Positions 1-15,100 of a stretch of DNA of 64,000 nucleotides are shown here, piece after piece. Origin of the DNA: Takifugu bimaculatus. Its lineage: Eukaryota > Chordata > Actinopteri > Tetraodontiformes > Tetraodontidae. How positions within the stretch are numbered: position 1 is the stretch's first letter; each line of letters begins with the position of its first letter. A program made the translations under genes and the position numbers. The notes under the pieces were generated by a model that ran no database searches, was not told the DNA's origin, and was given only the letters and a program-made list of their open reading frames with translations. Location: NCBI GenBank assembly GCA_004026145.2, contig CP034993.1, forward strand, positions 13,476,290 through 13,540,289. Direction: 5' to 3'.

Positions 1-3000
1 ACATTTCTGCAGAAGTAAAGAATGATCGAGTGCATCAAAAGCTTTCTGGAAGTCATTAAACACCCCCATCGCTGCCAAAGTTGTTACTTTACAGTTCCTC
101 GTCCAACTGTCCTGAATTCACTTTTGCTTCCTCAGAATTCTTTTACTCCTGAGCCATTCAGTGTTTTGCATGTTATAGAAATTCCATTTCAGCCTTTCTA
201 CTCACAAACTGAAGAATGATGTTTGGCCTCTTCTTCTGTTTGAGAGGAATAGTGTGGCCGGCTGCTAGAGGAATATATTTTAAACTGAAGAACCTGATGA
301 CCTGCTGCTAAGGTCACTTCAGTTCACCTCTTGGTTCCCCCCTCCTTGTCACCTGCTATGATTTGTGCATGTAGGTGCGATGAGTTCAGCCCAGATAACA
401 CGTCCTCATCCATTCTTGTATCTTTCAGCTCTCCAATCTTCATCTTTTTCATTGATCAAAGCCTTCAGCTGTCACACTTCCTCAGTTAAATCCAACAGAC
501 CCGTCTCTTGTGTTATCAGCGCGCTTCTTCAGTGTGTTCAGCTAACTTGTAGACATTTCTTATTTCTTATTTTTTAAAAATTATTATTAGTATTACTTCA
601 AGAGACAATAGAAAACAACTGTGTTGCTGATGCTCCAGAAAATCCAGTGATGCTGGTTGTCAAGCACCTTTCATCCAACACTACCAAGACAGCAAGACTA
701 ATAATCCATTCTTGTAACACTTGGATGTCAAGTTGTCACGATGTTTGACAGATGAATAGAACTGACCATCACAGCAGCTCTAAATAGCTGCCACCTTGAA
801 TGTACAGTTTATTGTAATTGCCAGTTAAACCAAAACAACTGAAACTTTTCAAAAAATATCTCAGGTATTCTCATCATTTGGCCACCGCTATATTGAAAGA
901 ATAAGTACCCTGTGCACATTTAGGACAATGCTTAGATAAACGAGAGGTGACTTTATTCTGATCTATAATGCAAACGCCCCCGACATCCCAGCATTTTTCA
1001 CTTTATTGCCCAATAAAGGATCAATTCATTCATCCATTCAGAACAATCTGTTGCCATGACTCTAATAGACTATACACCAATATGTTTCAATACATTGGAA
1101 TTTGTGTCTTATGTGTCACTCACACATATTATATATATTTTATATTGACATTTCCTCTTCCATAATGCTGCTTTTACATCTACTTTAAAATGTGGACGGC
1201 CTTGTTCGCCCACACTTGAAAGGGACACAGGCTGACCTTGGATTTCCAGGAATCCAAATTGGCACAGTTAAATGAAGGATGCAAAAGACTGTTGCACCAC
1301 TCCAAGACAGATCATATTCCCACCAGTAGCGGTATTCCACAGGAAGGTTGTTGGTGTTGCCAGTAGGACCGTGCCGAGCCACTCTGAGCTCAGCCCACCT
1401 GCCACACAGGCGAAAACACGCAGGAAGAATTACTTTTTAGATCTGATCCGGGTCTGGCTTCTCCCCTACTGAGACCCGACTCTTAGCTCTAACATTGTGC
1501 TGAACCCAGCAGCTTGTACCCGGTCCCCCCCATAACACCCATCGCGCTCTCGTGCTGCGAATAAACCTTGAGCAGAACTGAAAAGAGTCAGTGAGGCCAA
1601 AGGGAAACGTGGAGGTGGCGATTCAAACCTTTTCGAGGCACTAGTGAGCAGATGTGTGCAGCAGCCAGCAGGCCACGGCCACGCATAGTTCAGACGTGCC
1701 CCCCTGCGGAGCTGAGGGTTGCTTTCACTTTTTAAAACATTAAAACCTCATTTCACGAGAAAGTAGTCCCTAATCACTCTTTGAGCAAAGCAGTTGTGGC
1801 CATATCGGCCCAAAGAACAGACCAGTGTGGAGACATTTTCCTTCACTATAAAGATGGAGGGATGGGCTCCCCACTCTTCCCGTGTTTATCCGGGCTGGAT
1901 TCCATCTCCCTTTCAGCAGACCCACCTGGAGGTCTGTGGTTTCCACCGGCCGAGTGATGCCAGTGTAAAGAAATCACATCATCATGAGGGAAATTAGCCC
2001 TTGTTGTAAACCCCTTTTAACTTTCCATGTGGCAGGCAAACGGGCAGTCAGCTGTAAAGGAAACAGCCGAGAGGAATGCTGGGAATGACGGGAGCCGGCA
2101 AGACGACAACTGATGATACACAACAGAGTTAAAATATTGCCCGAAACTGCACTGACTAAATACTGAACGCGTCGCCTGAGCTTTGAGATGTAATCTATCT
2201 CGTGTTTGAGGCGTTTTCAGAACGGCGGAGGAGAATTAATGTGAGGTGAATGTTTTCACAAGCTCAGCAGCTTTCAAATGCTACAAATGGTTTAGGAGGG
2301 AGCATAAGGGGAGGAAAGAGACACCCTGGGAGCGACGGCTGTGAGGAGCAGGCCCGCAGAGAGGAGAAATGCCTGAGAAAACAACCCTGCACAAGCGAGT
2401 GCAACTGCTAAGAATTATCATCCTTTTGGGTCTCCAAGAAAATTCCGAAGACACACACCAGCAGCACAGACGATCCGCGGAACGCTGGCAACAACTGCTC
2501 CTTGTGCTCCCGCTACATTCAGAGGGAATCTAAGGAATGGTACCAGGTGGAATTCCAAATATCTAAAGCAATCCTTCACTTTCCTCCTCGTGGAGGAATT
2601 CACACCTTTGTGGTCGTCACGGCCTCGTTCATCAGCCATCTACAGCTAACCGGTGCTATGGCGACCATTAAACAGGGCTAATGTTTGCAACCGCACAGCG
2701 ATCTGCGCTAAAGACAGGTTACCACATGGAGCAGCACTCTGACATGAAATATTACCCTCCGAGCTGCATCTCTCTCCCTCTCTCTGTTTCTATCCCTCCT
2801 CTCTGCACGGCTGAATGTTTCTTCTGGCACTCGGCTCCCCCGTCTGCGTGCATCAACAAACACGAGAGGAGGAACCAGCAACTGTATTAACAGATGGCCA
2901 GAGTCAATAAAACACGCACAAATCAAGCGTCGGACACATCTGCCATGTGCAGTCGGACTAATCTTTCTGTGTGGTTCTAGGGGAGTGATGGAATCACCGC

Positions 3001-3394
3001 GGTTCAGCCAGATTAGAGGGGACGGGCCAACTCACCCCCGGGGACAGCAGGAAGCTTTGCAACGGGTCACAGAATGCAGATAAAGGCCGGCGGCGCTCAA
3101 GAGGGACGCGATTCTGTCTGACAATGTCAGCAGCACAGAAAACAGCCACAAATCCATGTCTGCTAGCTCACTGATGAGAGCGTCTGTGAGATGGCAAAGG
3201 ATGGAGACCAGCAACAATATAGGACCGATTAACTGGTAATTCAGCTATTTATGGGTTGAAATGTCTCAGCACAATGTCAGCACCAGCATAAAGGTTTGGT
3301 TGGTTAAAAATGGGTTTAGTGAAACAGACGAGAAACACATTGTACACCATATTGTGCTGATTTATGATGTTACATTTACAATAATTTAATTTAG
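1..3394. other. Intergenic, no gene seen
   Basis: Only short, unrecognised open frames. 1185-1480 has overlapping short frames on both strands with no family resemblance. Confidence 0.6.
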
Positions 3395-3480
3395 AGCTCT
3401 GCTGAGGTACCCTTGAGCAAGGTACCGAACCCAGAAACGCTCACATAGGGCCCTGTGATAAACTGGTGACGATGCCTGTC
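3395..3480. repeat. Relic of a dispersed teleost repeat
   Basis: GAGGTACCCTTGAGCAAGGT followed by ACCGAACCC and CTGTGATAAACTGGTGAC resemble phrases found in very common fish interspersed repeats. The copy is short and diverged; family name not resolved. Confidence 0.4.
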
Positions 3481-4444
3481 ACACTTGCTCCAGCACAGTC
3501 ACACATGTACACACACTTGGGCTGCATGAAATATTTGAAGGTAAAATAAAACCATATATATGACTTATGTTGGTATATTCATAAGCTGCCAGTTCTTCAA
3601 TTTATATTTGAACACCACCAAACATGGAAACAAAATAAAATAAAAACACCATTAATGGCACTCACTCTAGATTAGAGATTCAGGAGATTGCCGTAACAAT
3701 CATTACTCCTCACTGAAAAGTCAAAATTGCGGAACAATGTATCAGAAATGCGTGAATGGAAACGTCAACTGAAGCGAAACATCTGACTCAGTGAGCCCAG
3801 TGTTCTGTTGATTATGATGAAAAAGGAAGGAAGATTCTGACAGTAATCCAAAAACACAACCACGGGGCGCTGCATTGAGATGATTTATCGTTCTGAACTT
3901 TGGCGTTTCATGAACGAACACCAGCCTCCAGATTAAGAACGTGATGACTTATTGTTATTTTTCTCCTTGACTGAAAAATAAATTCAAAGATCAGTTTGGA
4001 ATGACCATTATGGGCAGCCATTTTATATGACAGACATGTGGCAGCACATGCGGGGGTGGGTTTACTGGTGACTTTAATCCTCCAAAGAAAATTGTGGAGG
4101 GGGAGGAAGATAATTAAAAAATACTGCATGATAAATAAAAGCCCCAAATATCAAACAGATGTAATCACATGAGTTTGATAAGCACACAGGCTCGGTTAAT
4201 TCCCAACAAATTATCTAATCCAGATGTTGCACTCTCAGTGTAAACACGGTGCCCTGCAGAATCATAAAACAAATAAGCATGAAAGGTTTAAAGTTTCAAA
4301 CAGAGCCTAACCCTGGACCCAGACCTTTCCACTAAAAAAAAAAAGAAAAATACACAGCACACACTACCCCCCTTTTGCTGCCTTCTTGAAACAGGAAAAT
4401 GTAAATATGGTAATATTTAGCACGTGTTTTAAAACAGATCACTT

Positions 4445-4558
4445 TTCTCAAGCAGGCAAGGAGAGAGGGAGGGAAGGAAAGACAGAAAAAGGGAGGACAC
4501 AAGAGAGAAGCAGACAGAGAGAAAAAGAAATTTTAAAAAAAGAGAGAGAAAAAAAAAA
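4445..4558. repeat. Purine-rich tract
   Basis: About 110 bp, almost all A and G on the plus strand, ending in AGAGAGAGAAAA. Confidence 0.85.
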
Positions 4559-6016
4559 ACCTGGCCCACACACGATATAAGGCCTCCCCAGATTTGTGTG
4601 TGTGTTCCAGTCTGTGCGATGCGGACAGGCTGTGGCTTCCTCTGTTTGCGCACAGTTCCACCGAACGCTCCGCTCCGGCGCTGATGGCCTTGACACGCCG
4701 CAGAACGCCGAAGTGGATCCGTCCCACTGTGAGTCTAGAGAGTCAACAACAACTTAACAACACAAAAACACTGCTCCAATTGTCCTTCTGCGCGCCAAAG
4801 CCATTTTTCACATTAAGAAAACAGGAGTTGGAAGATTTTGGAAGGGGGGGGGCGGTGGAGAGAAAGAGAGACAGCAGAGGGAGGAGCAGAAATGGAACCA
4901 TATGGATGTGTTTAAGGACCACCAGGGAAGGGAAACTTGTGCATTTTCGCATAAACCCTGATAAACTCCAAATATGTAATTACACGGGGTTTAGGGCTTG
5001 TCTGTTGCAGATTCATTCAGGAATTTCTGGTTACGTCTCTCTGAGAGTTCGGGTGTAACAGGGCTCCTTATCCTTCAAGTGGCGGATCTGCTCGGCTTAG
5101 TTGTGGCCAAGCCTTTTGCTCACACACACACACTTTAGCCTGCTCTGTGTGAGAGTGCCATTGTCCCCCCACCTATTTAACAAGGCCGCGTGTTAAAGAA
5201 GAAAGTAGTCAAAATACCTCCAACTACATAAAACAGCAAAGGAGAGGGACTCTTGTTAAAGACCTGCTGCAGGTTTAAAGATATCATCACGTCTCAATAT
5301 TTATAGTTCTTCAAATCCATGTCAGTGTTTGTAGCCAATTTGTTGCGCTCCAATAAATAGGCCGGGCTATTTATCAGCAGACCACATGGCAACCATTTAT
5401 GGAGCCTAACAAGAGGCAGATGTGTCCTGTATATGTTTTTGCATGCAGGTTTGACGCGCTGACAGGCTGAGACAGATAGCTGAGATGTACAACCTCTGTC
5501 CTGACGGCAGGATCGGCTATAAACATCAGTTCTGATTAGAGCCTGCAGAACACAAACATGCCTCTCCAGCTATCATCCAGCCTTATTTGTCTTCCCATGA
5601 CAAAGGTTTTTGATTCACACCCCGGCTGTATCACTTTGACTGTGAATAAGACATAAACTGGGGGTGGGGGGGTTGGGGGGCACTTCCGCCGCAGCCTGTG
5701 AGGCCTGCTGCAATGTGCGCACCTCTATACTGTGCGTAACATCAACTCCTTATTGTAAACACAAACTGTGACTTATGCGTGTGCGTTGAAAACAAAACGT
5801 TTAAATCTTTTTCTTTTGTATTTCCTTGTGCGTGTGTGTGTACGTGCATGGGCGTGCGTGTGCGTGCAGGCGCTGCCAATTACCCCAGCCATAAATACAA
5901 GATCCCCATCCGTCACTGAGTTTCTGGGTGGCTGCAGTGCCGCCATAATTGGTTTCAGATGGTCACCCAGATCTTTCTCTCGGCGCTGCAGCGGCTGTGT
6001 GAGAGAAAGCTGCAGG

Positions 6017-6062
6017 GGAGAGAGAGAGAGGGAGGGAGGGAGGGAGAGAGGGAGGAAAAAGA
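6017..6062. repeat. GA/GGGA purine tract
   Basis: About 45 bp of pure purine, (GA)n then (GGGA)n. Confidence 0.9.
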
Positions 6063-9000
6063 TGAGTGACAGCGGTGGATAAATACTGGGTGAGGGCAGG
6101 AATAAACAGGGAGACACCAAATCTTGCTTTTGTCCTGAGGGTCTCCTCCCCGTGAGAGTGTTTCACTTTGATTTTCTGTCTTTCTTTTTTTGGAATAAGA
6201 GCTGATTTGACGTATTTTATATGCACAATGCCCAATAAGGTTCATTATACGTTTCAAATAAATAAAATATCCCACATTCTGCTCATGGTATTAACATTCT
6301 GTAGAAAGCTGATTATTGTACTATTAGGTTAGAGTTCTAATAACTATATTAACGCTCCTGGATCATCTGGTGGCATGTGAGGTTCCGCAGGGGTTTAAGG
6401 GAGCCGGGCTCAAACCGTTTCTTGATCTGCTCCCTGCAGACACTTAATCAATAGGCATATTAACAACAAATTAGCCAAGAGGCCTATCGATCCACAAGGA
6501 CACCGTGACTCTCTGACAGCTGCTGAGCATCTCGGTCTGAAAACGCAGCGAATCTTAGAGCTGCGTCTCCGAGAAAAAATGAGGCTAAAAGATTCCCCCA
6601 AAGCAACAGGAAAGTAGTGAAAGCAAATTCAATGCACATGCAATGCTAATGACTGCGCCATCATAAATCATTACATTTAGTGCACAATATTCTCTGTATA
6701 TTATGCTTCAATATGTGTGCTGACGTGAAAAATAGTGACTTGTCTTCAGTCACATTTTCATAAAAGATTCATAATTTTGACGAAATAAAAATGTGGCTGC
6801 TTTTCACTGGGAAATTCATGCTCCCATCACCCCCACCACCACTTCCTGTTATTGTAGAGGCAGCTCACCAATTATTACAGACATTTGTAATTCGCTGAGC
6901 CAAGAGCGTGCGGTCACGCTGGAATCCTCAAACTTTATAAATCCATTAAATCCCTCTCATTAGACCTTGAGCCAAATTGCAGCGAGGCGGGACGGGGAGC
7001 ATGCTGAATCACACACCGGGTGTTGCCCTTCCTACCCACACCGTTCCGTAGCACAGTTATTACGCTCTGGCTGTAATTTCCCAATTTCTTTGACAGCATA
7101 AACAACAACAGGAAATCAGCTCAAAGACATAAGCTTTACTCATACAAATGCCGTTTCTTGGCTGAAGTATATCGCACTTTAAAAGGGAAATACTCCTGTC
7201 AGATTTGCATCTGGACAGTATAGTTGGTCAAATATGCGCCAAAAAATAGGGACAGCATATCGTTGAGCAAATAATGCTGCAGACTGTAATATCTATGATG
7301 ATCCTGGTCTCTGTAATTACCTTGTAGTAGCAAGCCTGTAACTATAGAAACTATTTGCTCATGTAGCGGTGGCGCAAATGGCCACGTCGCTCTGCAGTTA
7401 CTTAAAATGCAACCCTGTCTTGTGGGGCGTCAACGCAGCCGACTGGTCTGTGTAACCTGAACAGAACTGACATCAAACAGAGACGGGCCTTTAAAACCCA
7501 AATTGACAAGCGTATGAGGTCATTAACAGCAGGTCTGATTATGGTTGTTACAGAATACTAATAAAAGACCGTGTGTTGGACTTTGGACTTGTGAAATTTG
7601 TTTGAAATTATTTAAGAAAATGCAGCAGCTTGTAAAATTACAGATCCCCCCTTAACACTGGTGTTTTCATGCCCCACTTCCATAACCACAAAACACAAGT
7701 TTGATACGGGCCAAGATTATCTGGTTAGCATGCAAACGTCAGTGTTTATCTATAACTGTACACTGCAAACTCTAAAAATGTTGGCAAAAAGACTTGAAAA
7801 AAATTATACGACATCCCTTGTGCACTATTGAGCCCTGCTTACCCTGTTTGGTCTTTATCTGCTGACCCAAAAGCTGAAGAGAATGTTTAATTGTGATAAA
7901 ATAAGACCTACCTAAATCTTGCATTAGACTAATTTAGAATTGGAAGCATTGCTATAAAAGCTGTAATTTCAGTGAGGTCCATTTGTGTGGAGAACTACTT
8001 TACGACGTAATTCTATTTCCTATAATATACTGGGACACACTATTATGTTTTACTATTTGACTGGAGACCAGCTGAAAAAAGAAGCTAAAATAACAGCTCC
8101 GTCACCTGCGCCAGGCCAAATTTATTGCGATCTAGAATATTGAGCGTTTCTGTAAAATGGCGCAGTCTCGGTTTGGATCACGCATGGGTCCATAAATCAT
8201 TGTGATGTTTCCAAAGATGTCAGCTCACTTCTGCTTTTCAAAATGTTCTCCACATTGTCTGTCAGCAAGTGATCCATCTGTGTCGTAGAGGATTAAGATA
8301 CTGGAGTGCTCCCAGTTCCCAACGAAAATTGTAACTATAGGAATAATAGCAGAGACTGGAAGATGGATAGATGGAGGAGGAAAAGTGAAAGGAGGAGGAC
8401 CAGTGAGGTGAAGAAGAGGACGGCAGGTACTCATGGGCAGGAGAGGCAGATGGGATGGAGGCCACAGGGTGGAGAGTGGGCCCTTGTGAAAATGGAGATG
8501 TATTAAACCTTTGCTAAGCTGGATCACCAAAGATAAAATATTTATATATGCTATTGTGTGACGGCAGGCAGGGCTGAGTAGAGCCTTAATTTGTTTTTCT
8601 CCAGGATGAATTAAATGCCTCACCATCATCAGTGGAGCGAACTGGCGATGATTACTGCTCAGTTTCCCTCTTGAGAGATTTTAATGGTCAAAGTTACAAT
8701 TACACTTTGTCTGCTTCACACATCTCCATAAATTAAAGGTGGAGCAGGAACACTTGAGGCGGATGAACATTGATCCCACGCTGCCCTTCCTTGTCTCCTT
8801 TCTCCACTCTCACCTTGCCACCTTTGACCCCATCAACCCTTCTCTCGCAGCTTTCATCTCCTTCTCATCTTCCAGGCCGACTGAAGGAAGGAAGCGACTC
8901 GCGTCAGAACCGAAACACAAACGATGGCACAAGTGCAGACAGTCAATTGTTTACCCTTAAGATCGACGCTAGGATATTGCACCAAGTATATGTTTATGGA

Positions 9001-12000
9001 AAAATGTAGATGATTATTAACAGCGTATATGACCGACACTGACTACACCGAATAGGTGCAGGCGACGTGTGTATGATAACCATATGTAAAACGTGCAGCG
9101 AGGCAACAGTGTAAACGACATTTGCAGCTCGGCACAGATTGACACTGATTGTCGTGCTATTACAGGCAAATAGCAACACTTGGTTGGCAGTCGACAGGGC
9201 ATAATCATGTGTGACTAACAGTGATGGAGAGAGCGCTACAAAGAGAAAGTGAGATGGCGGAGGTGCGGGCTCTTTGTCTCCTCTGCCATCTTCCTCGTCT
9301 CTGAGTAGCATGGAGGGCCCAGCACAACAGGAGATGATAAAAAGATGGAAGCCACTCAAAGTTCAAGGCGGAGGTGCTCTTTCATCTATTTCAAGACAAT
9401 CATGCCGGGTTCTACATGTACATTACTGCAAACTACCAATTTCTGCTTTCTGCACACACAGAGGCAAGAAATAGTGAATGGGTGGTGGTACAACAAACTC
9501 CTGCATATTACTTTTTCGCTTTTAACGTGAAAGTCTGGGATGCCAAATAGAGACGGATAATCGTCAAGATTTTTATTTCAGGGGTTCGGCCGTACTTTTT
9601 CAGAGGAGGGTGATGTGTGTTTGATGGCGATGCCAGATTCAATCATGCAAAATCACTAAAGGCACCATGGAAACAGCAAAACTTTCATCTGTATTCACGT
9701 TCAAATGTGCTCAAAGTAAGTAGCACATTATGAAGCTTTCTAAAGTGGTACAGGCTGAACATTGAAAAGCAGTGGTGGATTTATAAGTGCAGGATTTAGG
9801 AAGTTTTAATACTAAAAATATATGGCACAAGATATGGCAGTGTATATTGTATTTTATCCTGCATGAAAAGTCTTGAGCTTTGAACATTCACTTATGTTCA
9901 TGTGCAATAACTTGACAAAACATCACCCTTTGTTTTCAAATTGCTCAATCAAAAACACCCTTGATGGATGTCAGCTGATAGGAAACTAGCACGGGAGAGC
10001 TGATATTTCCACAAGCCTAGATGGTGATCATGGATTAACCTCCTCAACAGTTTACAGCGAAACAGATGCATTAGCACACAAGCATGAATGCTAATGATGT
10101 CACGTTTCACACGTGTATGCCTGTCCTGCATAAATCAGCCTGCGTGCGCTCTCTGTAATCAAGCGTTTTGAAGTCATTCTCGCTGTGGCATCAATCATGA
10201 GCAGAGTGACAGAAGGAAGTGGTTGTTCAGCAGCATGAATTAGACAAACCGCTCAACAGTCAGTCGGGCATCAGGTTAGACAGGCAGCCTGTTCCATCCA
10301 CCACAGTCGTCTACAGTAGCACTAGCTTGTGTACTTCCTCAGCACTGGTGGGCCACAGCAGTAAGAAAATTGCCAGCGCTAAGCCCAATTTCCCCTCACG
10401 CAGCAAGTAAGTACAGGGCTAAGACGCAGAGCTGTTTTGATGTCACTGCATGCACGCAAACCACAGTTGGAATTGATGAACAGTTAACCCTGACTATAAT
10501 TAACCCCAGACAGGACTGTCGCTGAATTATCACTGTAGAATGAGCATTGTTCCCTTTGATGAGGGCCTTCCACAGGCTATTCTGAACGCTGGCATGACAT
10601 TTTATTTTTAACATTTATATCCTGCCTTTTGATCACACAGCCACCCAGGATCGTCGGCCAATAAGTCAGCCGGCAAGCCAATATTCAGCCAACGCGCCCG
10701 ACAGGCCGTCACACACAACACGTTGAGTTATGAGCTAAACTGTCTACGACTGAAGGCTGCATTACAGCCTTTCAGTGGAGCGGCAGCTTGGGGTTTAATG
10801 AAGGTAACCTGAGCTTCCTGTTAAGCAAACAGGCCGGACCTGTGAAGGAAACCTGCACGTCACCCTTTCTCAAGCTCTCATTACAATCACTCGGGCCCAC
10901 CAGGATGAGCCAGGCACCGTGGCCGGCGTCCATTTCTTTAATCTTTCAATTACTGCCAACGCTACTATCCTGCATGTTTTCACAGAGAAACATTAGAAGT
11001 TGCTGCGGATGATGTGGTCCTTTGTGAAAAAGTAGACAAATGAGTGAAATGATTCATTCACAGCAGTGATGCGGAATAAATGGGAAAGAGTCAAGGCAAT
11101 CGGGAAGAGTGGAGCTTTAGCGGGAGTTTCATCATCTGCTGTTGTCTAAGTGGAATATTAAGGAATATGAGGAATATGCTGACTGCCTTGTACTGTGGAA
11201 AGTGGGACTCAACTGTTAGCTGCCTATCAAAAACCAATATTCCTCAAATTTAACGCTGGTGTTGTCTTGTGAAATGGGAAAGAAACTGTGTCTAATGCAA
11301 TAAGTCGAAGCAGGCTGCTGTGAACCTTAACCTCCCTCCACCCTTGAAACTCCCTGTCCACCCTACTCCGCCATTAAGAGCAAGTGGGAGACCCGGGATT
11401 CAGAGCCCAAACCCCCCTTCCTGCACCCTCCCACACCCCTCTTCCTCCTCCTCCAAGCAATTTTTAAATACAGTAACACAATCTGAGGGAAAGCTGATAT
11501 AATCTTCTCTAAACTATAAAAGTCAGTCACCCAGAGAAACATCTGCACGGTCAAATTTAAAACAAACTGTCAGGGAGTCCAATGTCCCCGTAAAGAGGGA
11601 GGAGAGCAGAGGAGTGCAGAGAGAGGGGTGAACTGTGGAAAATAGAGAATAACGTTTAGGAGGGAGTTTTAGTGCTTTCCATTCGGCTTTGACTGAAGCA
11701 CAAACCTCCCTCAGGCTATCTTAATGTGCGTCGGGTAAAGCTGAGTCAGTGCTACCAGCACTTTATTGGTTGTTTGACACCAGAGACGGCCCAGTATGTA
11801 AAAGTCTTCACACTGGACATCTTTACTGGCTCACTGTTGGATGTTTGCTTTAACCCATGTAGTGACCACTAATGACTGAGGATCATCAGCCCCACTGACA
11901 ACACAGTGAGGGAGGGGGGCCCCTCTAAAACCAGAGCCAACATCAGCGTTCTGTCCAAACCCAACAAGTTTTCTTGAGCAGAGCGGATTAATGACAGTCT

Positions 12001-12013
12001 TCTGTATTTCCAG

Positions 12014-12131
12014 GTTCACTTCAAAGAGAAGATGTGGAGCCTTCCCATGCATCGGGACTTTGAGCTTGATTCTGAAAAACACAACATGAACTTCCAAAAT
12101 AAAGTGAAGAAATCATCACATAACTAATAAA
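12014..12131 (+). other. Orphan exon-like segment with stop and AATAAA
   Basis: TTCTGTATTTCCAG ends at 12013 as a good 3' splice site. The frame after it (VHFKEKMWSLPMHRDFELD...) stays open for 37 codons to TAA at 12125, which overlaps an AATAAA at 12126-12131. A possible internal donor GTGAAG follows at 12104. The protein is not recognised. It may be a terminal exon of an unknown transcript, a remnant, or chance. Confidence 0.25.
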
Positions 12132-15100
12132 GTACCGAAATCGGCAGAAATACAGAACTCTCCAAAAAGATCCAAAAAAATGCGAAAGAAAATTCACTGA
12201 ACAGGGTCGTGAAACAGGTGAGGTTGGTGTATGTCCATCATCCTCTGGAAAATAGGACATGAATCAAAATAGTGCTCCTGTGATTCATATTGAGGCTTCA
12301 GATGAGTATAGGCCTCTACAGATCATCTAGAAGAGAATATTGCCAAACAATTCAACGTACTCTTGCCCAATTCCCATGGGTTCTAGGTTATAATGCCACT
12401 GAAGTACGTGCTGAACAGGGGAGCACGGTGCCTGGTCCCCTCTGCCCCCATCTGTACCACAGAGGGTTGGATTGCTTTAATTGATTTAATAAGGGATCAT
12501 GAAGTCACAGCAGGAGATGGGGAGCATGGGACGCTTTAGGGGAGTCAAGTGTGTTGCACTACCTCAACTCGATCAACTTGTAGAAGCAGGCGATAGCGGT
12601 GATACAGGCGTGATAGTCAAACACAAAAGGGACGCGCATGCAAGCATGTGATGGTTTCTGGCTCACATAAAAACACATGCGAATCTACACACACTTGTTC
12701 CGAGCAGAGAACACCATGCTCCCTGCTAATGGTTTCAATAACACCCAGAGTGGTGTGATAAGGCCTTCACCAGATGCATGTTTGTGCGAGGGACACAATG
12801 ACAGCAGCAGCCCGAGCTAATACCACCCTGAATGGTGTGTCTAATTACTTGGACTAGAGATAGCTTTTAGCTAAATCACGCTGCCTTCTGAAGGGCCTGT
12901 ATCAACAGTGACAAGGGCCTGGACAATTACATTAGCCCTCTTCCCATCCACCAGGTCCAGCACTAACAATCAGTGTGATTTGCGGCCGCTTCATTGTTGC
13001 TGTCCCTCTCTCTGCGCGGCGCTGATGCTTTCTCTGCTAGAGAGACGGAGAGGCAGAGCTGGAGAGTCCAATAGAGACCAGGGAGAGATTGCAAAATAGC
13101 ATAAAGCAAAGAGAAAATGTTGAAAAGAGGGCAAAACGAGGGGAGTGAGAAACAGCAAGGGAGCGAGTTGTCAGGAGAGGTCTTACTTATGTTAATGTTT
13201 TGTCTGTTGGTGTTTTGGCTGCAGTGTAGAGAGGGATATACTGGGGTGACAGAAGCAAGTGGAGAGCACTGCTGCCGAGCTCCTCACACACCGGCACTCT
13301 CTCCATCTCTGAGTAACCGCCCACAGACTGTGCACACAAACCTGCCTTTCAAATCACATTAGCGCCAGAACAGAATATTCATTTAGCTCATTTAGCTCTA
13401 AGTAGTGCCGATTGACAACTGTAATGCAAGTAAATGCAGAATAATGCTCCCTAAGTGGCCCTCGGAATGCTGCACATTCCCTTTTTTCTCCCCTCTACAC
13501 TCACCGAACACTGTGGAGGTGCACACAAGCCCACGAAAGGAAGTGAACGCCAGAGAGTGAATTCAGGGACTCTGACCAGGACGTCTGATGAAGCGCTGGA
13601 TGACAGACTTTGAAGATCATGGGTCAGCAAATGATCTTTGACCTCTGAGAGACAATCACCAGCACAGAGAATCAGATAAAAACCTAAATATTTTTACACT
13701 CTAAAAGGTTTTACTAGCTACAGATCTAACTTATTGGGTCCACCATGACACCAGGTGAAATGACATGTGGCACGCAGGGCTGGTGGTACTATTTTTTTCA
13801 TCCTGGCGAAGTGTCAGGGTTGAGAAATGAAGGAAGTATGTTGATGCTTTAGCGCAGCCAACCTTGAGATCACTGCCCACTTCACCTCCCCACTACTCAA
13901 CCCATGCAGCTGCGCTGAGACACCAGAGCCTGTGATGTAATCAGGCCAGGAAAATGGGAGAGGGAGAAAAAGAAACAAACCACAGAGAAAATTTGTTCAG
14001 CAGATTAGCAAATTTTAAACATCGACATTAATCCCTGTTTAGGAAGGCTTCTATCTGTTTGTTGTAATAGGGGCAAGAGCATTCAAGCAAGATCATGTCC
14101 CCATCACAAAAACACTGCATCCAGCATTCAGGAAGCAGCCAAACTACCCGTTGTTCTGCAAAGAAGCAACCATATGTTGAAACACTGACCAGAAGAATAC
14201 AGTGGTACCATGTTTGTCCTTCAGGAGCCATACTTCCTGAGTGATATTTCCAAAAAAAAAAACATTATAGTTACTCATCAATACATCCTTTAAATAAAAC
14301 ACATCATGGTTTTGGAGACACAAACTAAAGGAAAGCAGAGGTGTTAAAATGATTCACGCTGAAAGTGAAAAGAGGGGAACGTCAGAGGAATGAGAAGAGC
14401 TCTGAGTGGGACACGGACACTATGGGGAGCAGAGTGGTGCCAAGTGGGGTTGGACCTCTCAACAACAGCCTGTCCCACCCTATTACCCCCGAGCTCCCCC
14501 ACCTGTACCCTCTCCACACACACCCCCACTGCCGCTGCCACTACTGCCCCTCTGCTCTGTGGGGGTCATGCCACTAGTCGCACCACAATGACACCATCGC
14601 TACCTCTTCATTGGTGAATGGTGAGAGGGAGAGACCGAGGGGGTGGTGGGGCGCTCTTCACGTGGAGGGTTTTGCAATCAGTGTGCATATTTTATGGGCG
14701 CGCGGTGTCACTGCAGCCGTGGGTGTCCGTCGCCAGAACGGAATCTGCGACATTACGAAACGCTCATAAATAATAAGGGAATGTGAATGCGGGAATGCTT
14801 TTATTGCGCGGAATTTGGAAAAAGTCAAACCAAAAAAGTCAACAAATAATTCAAACACTGGTCACTGTGGTGGGTTTGACTGGAGGTGGGTCATTGTGGC
14901 GGTTATGGGAGCTAAGAGGGCAGGAGAGAGGAGTGAAAAGTGGAGCATTTTTGGAAGCACCCCAGCTCTCCTGATGTTAAGGAGGTGCTCCCAGAGGTCC
15001 GAAACAACAGGAAAAGACCCCCCCCCTTTAGCCCCAATCACCAATGCCTCTTCTCATTCTCTCCCAGAAACAGTGGCTCTTTTCTGTGCCACACAAAAGG

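Larger units (their letters stand above)
3481..12013. other. Intergenic, simple repeats and possible regulatory DNA
   Basis: No gene recognised. The longest frame (4594-5058, 154 codons) lacks any family signature and overlaps a purine tract. 5280-5450 and 6640-7340 are rich in TAAT, GATA-like and TTATAAATC-type words without decay into simple repeats, and look like candidate conserved non-coding DNA. Confidence 0.5.

Noticed and set aside
4594..5058. 154-codon plus-strand open frame
   Set aside because: No domain, spans purine tract, no start or splice context; chance frame.
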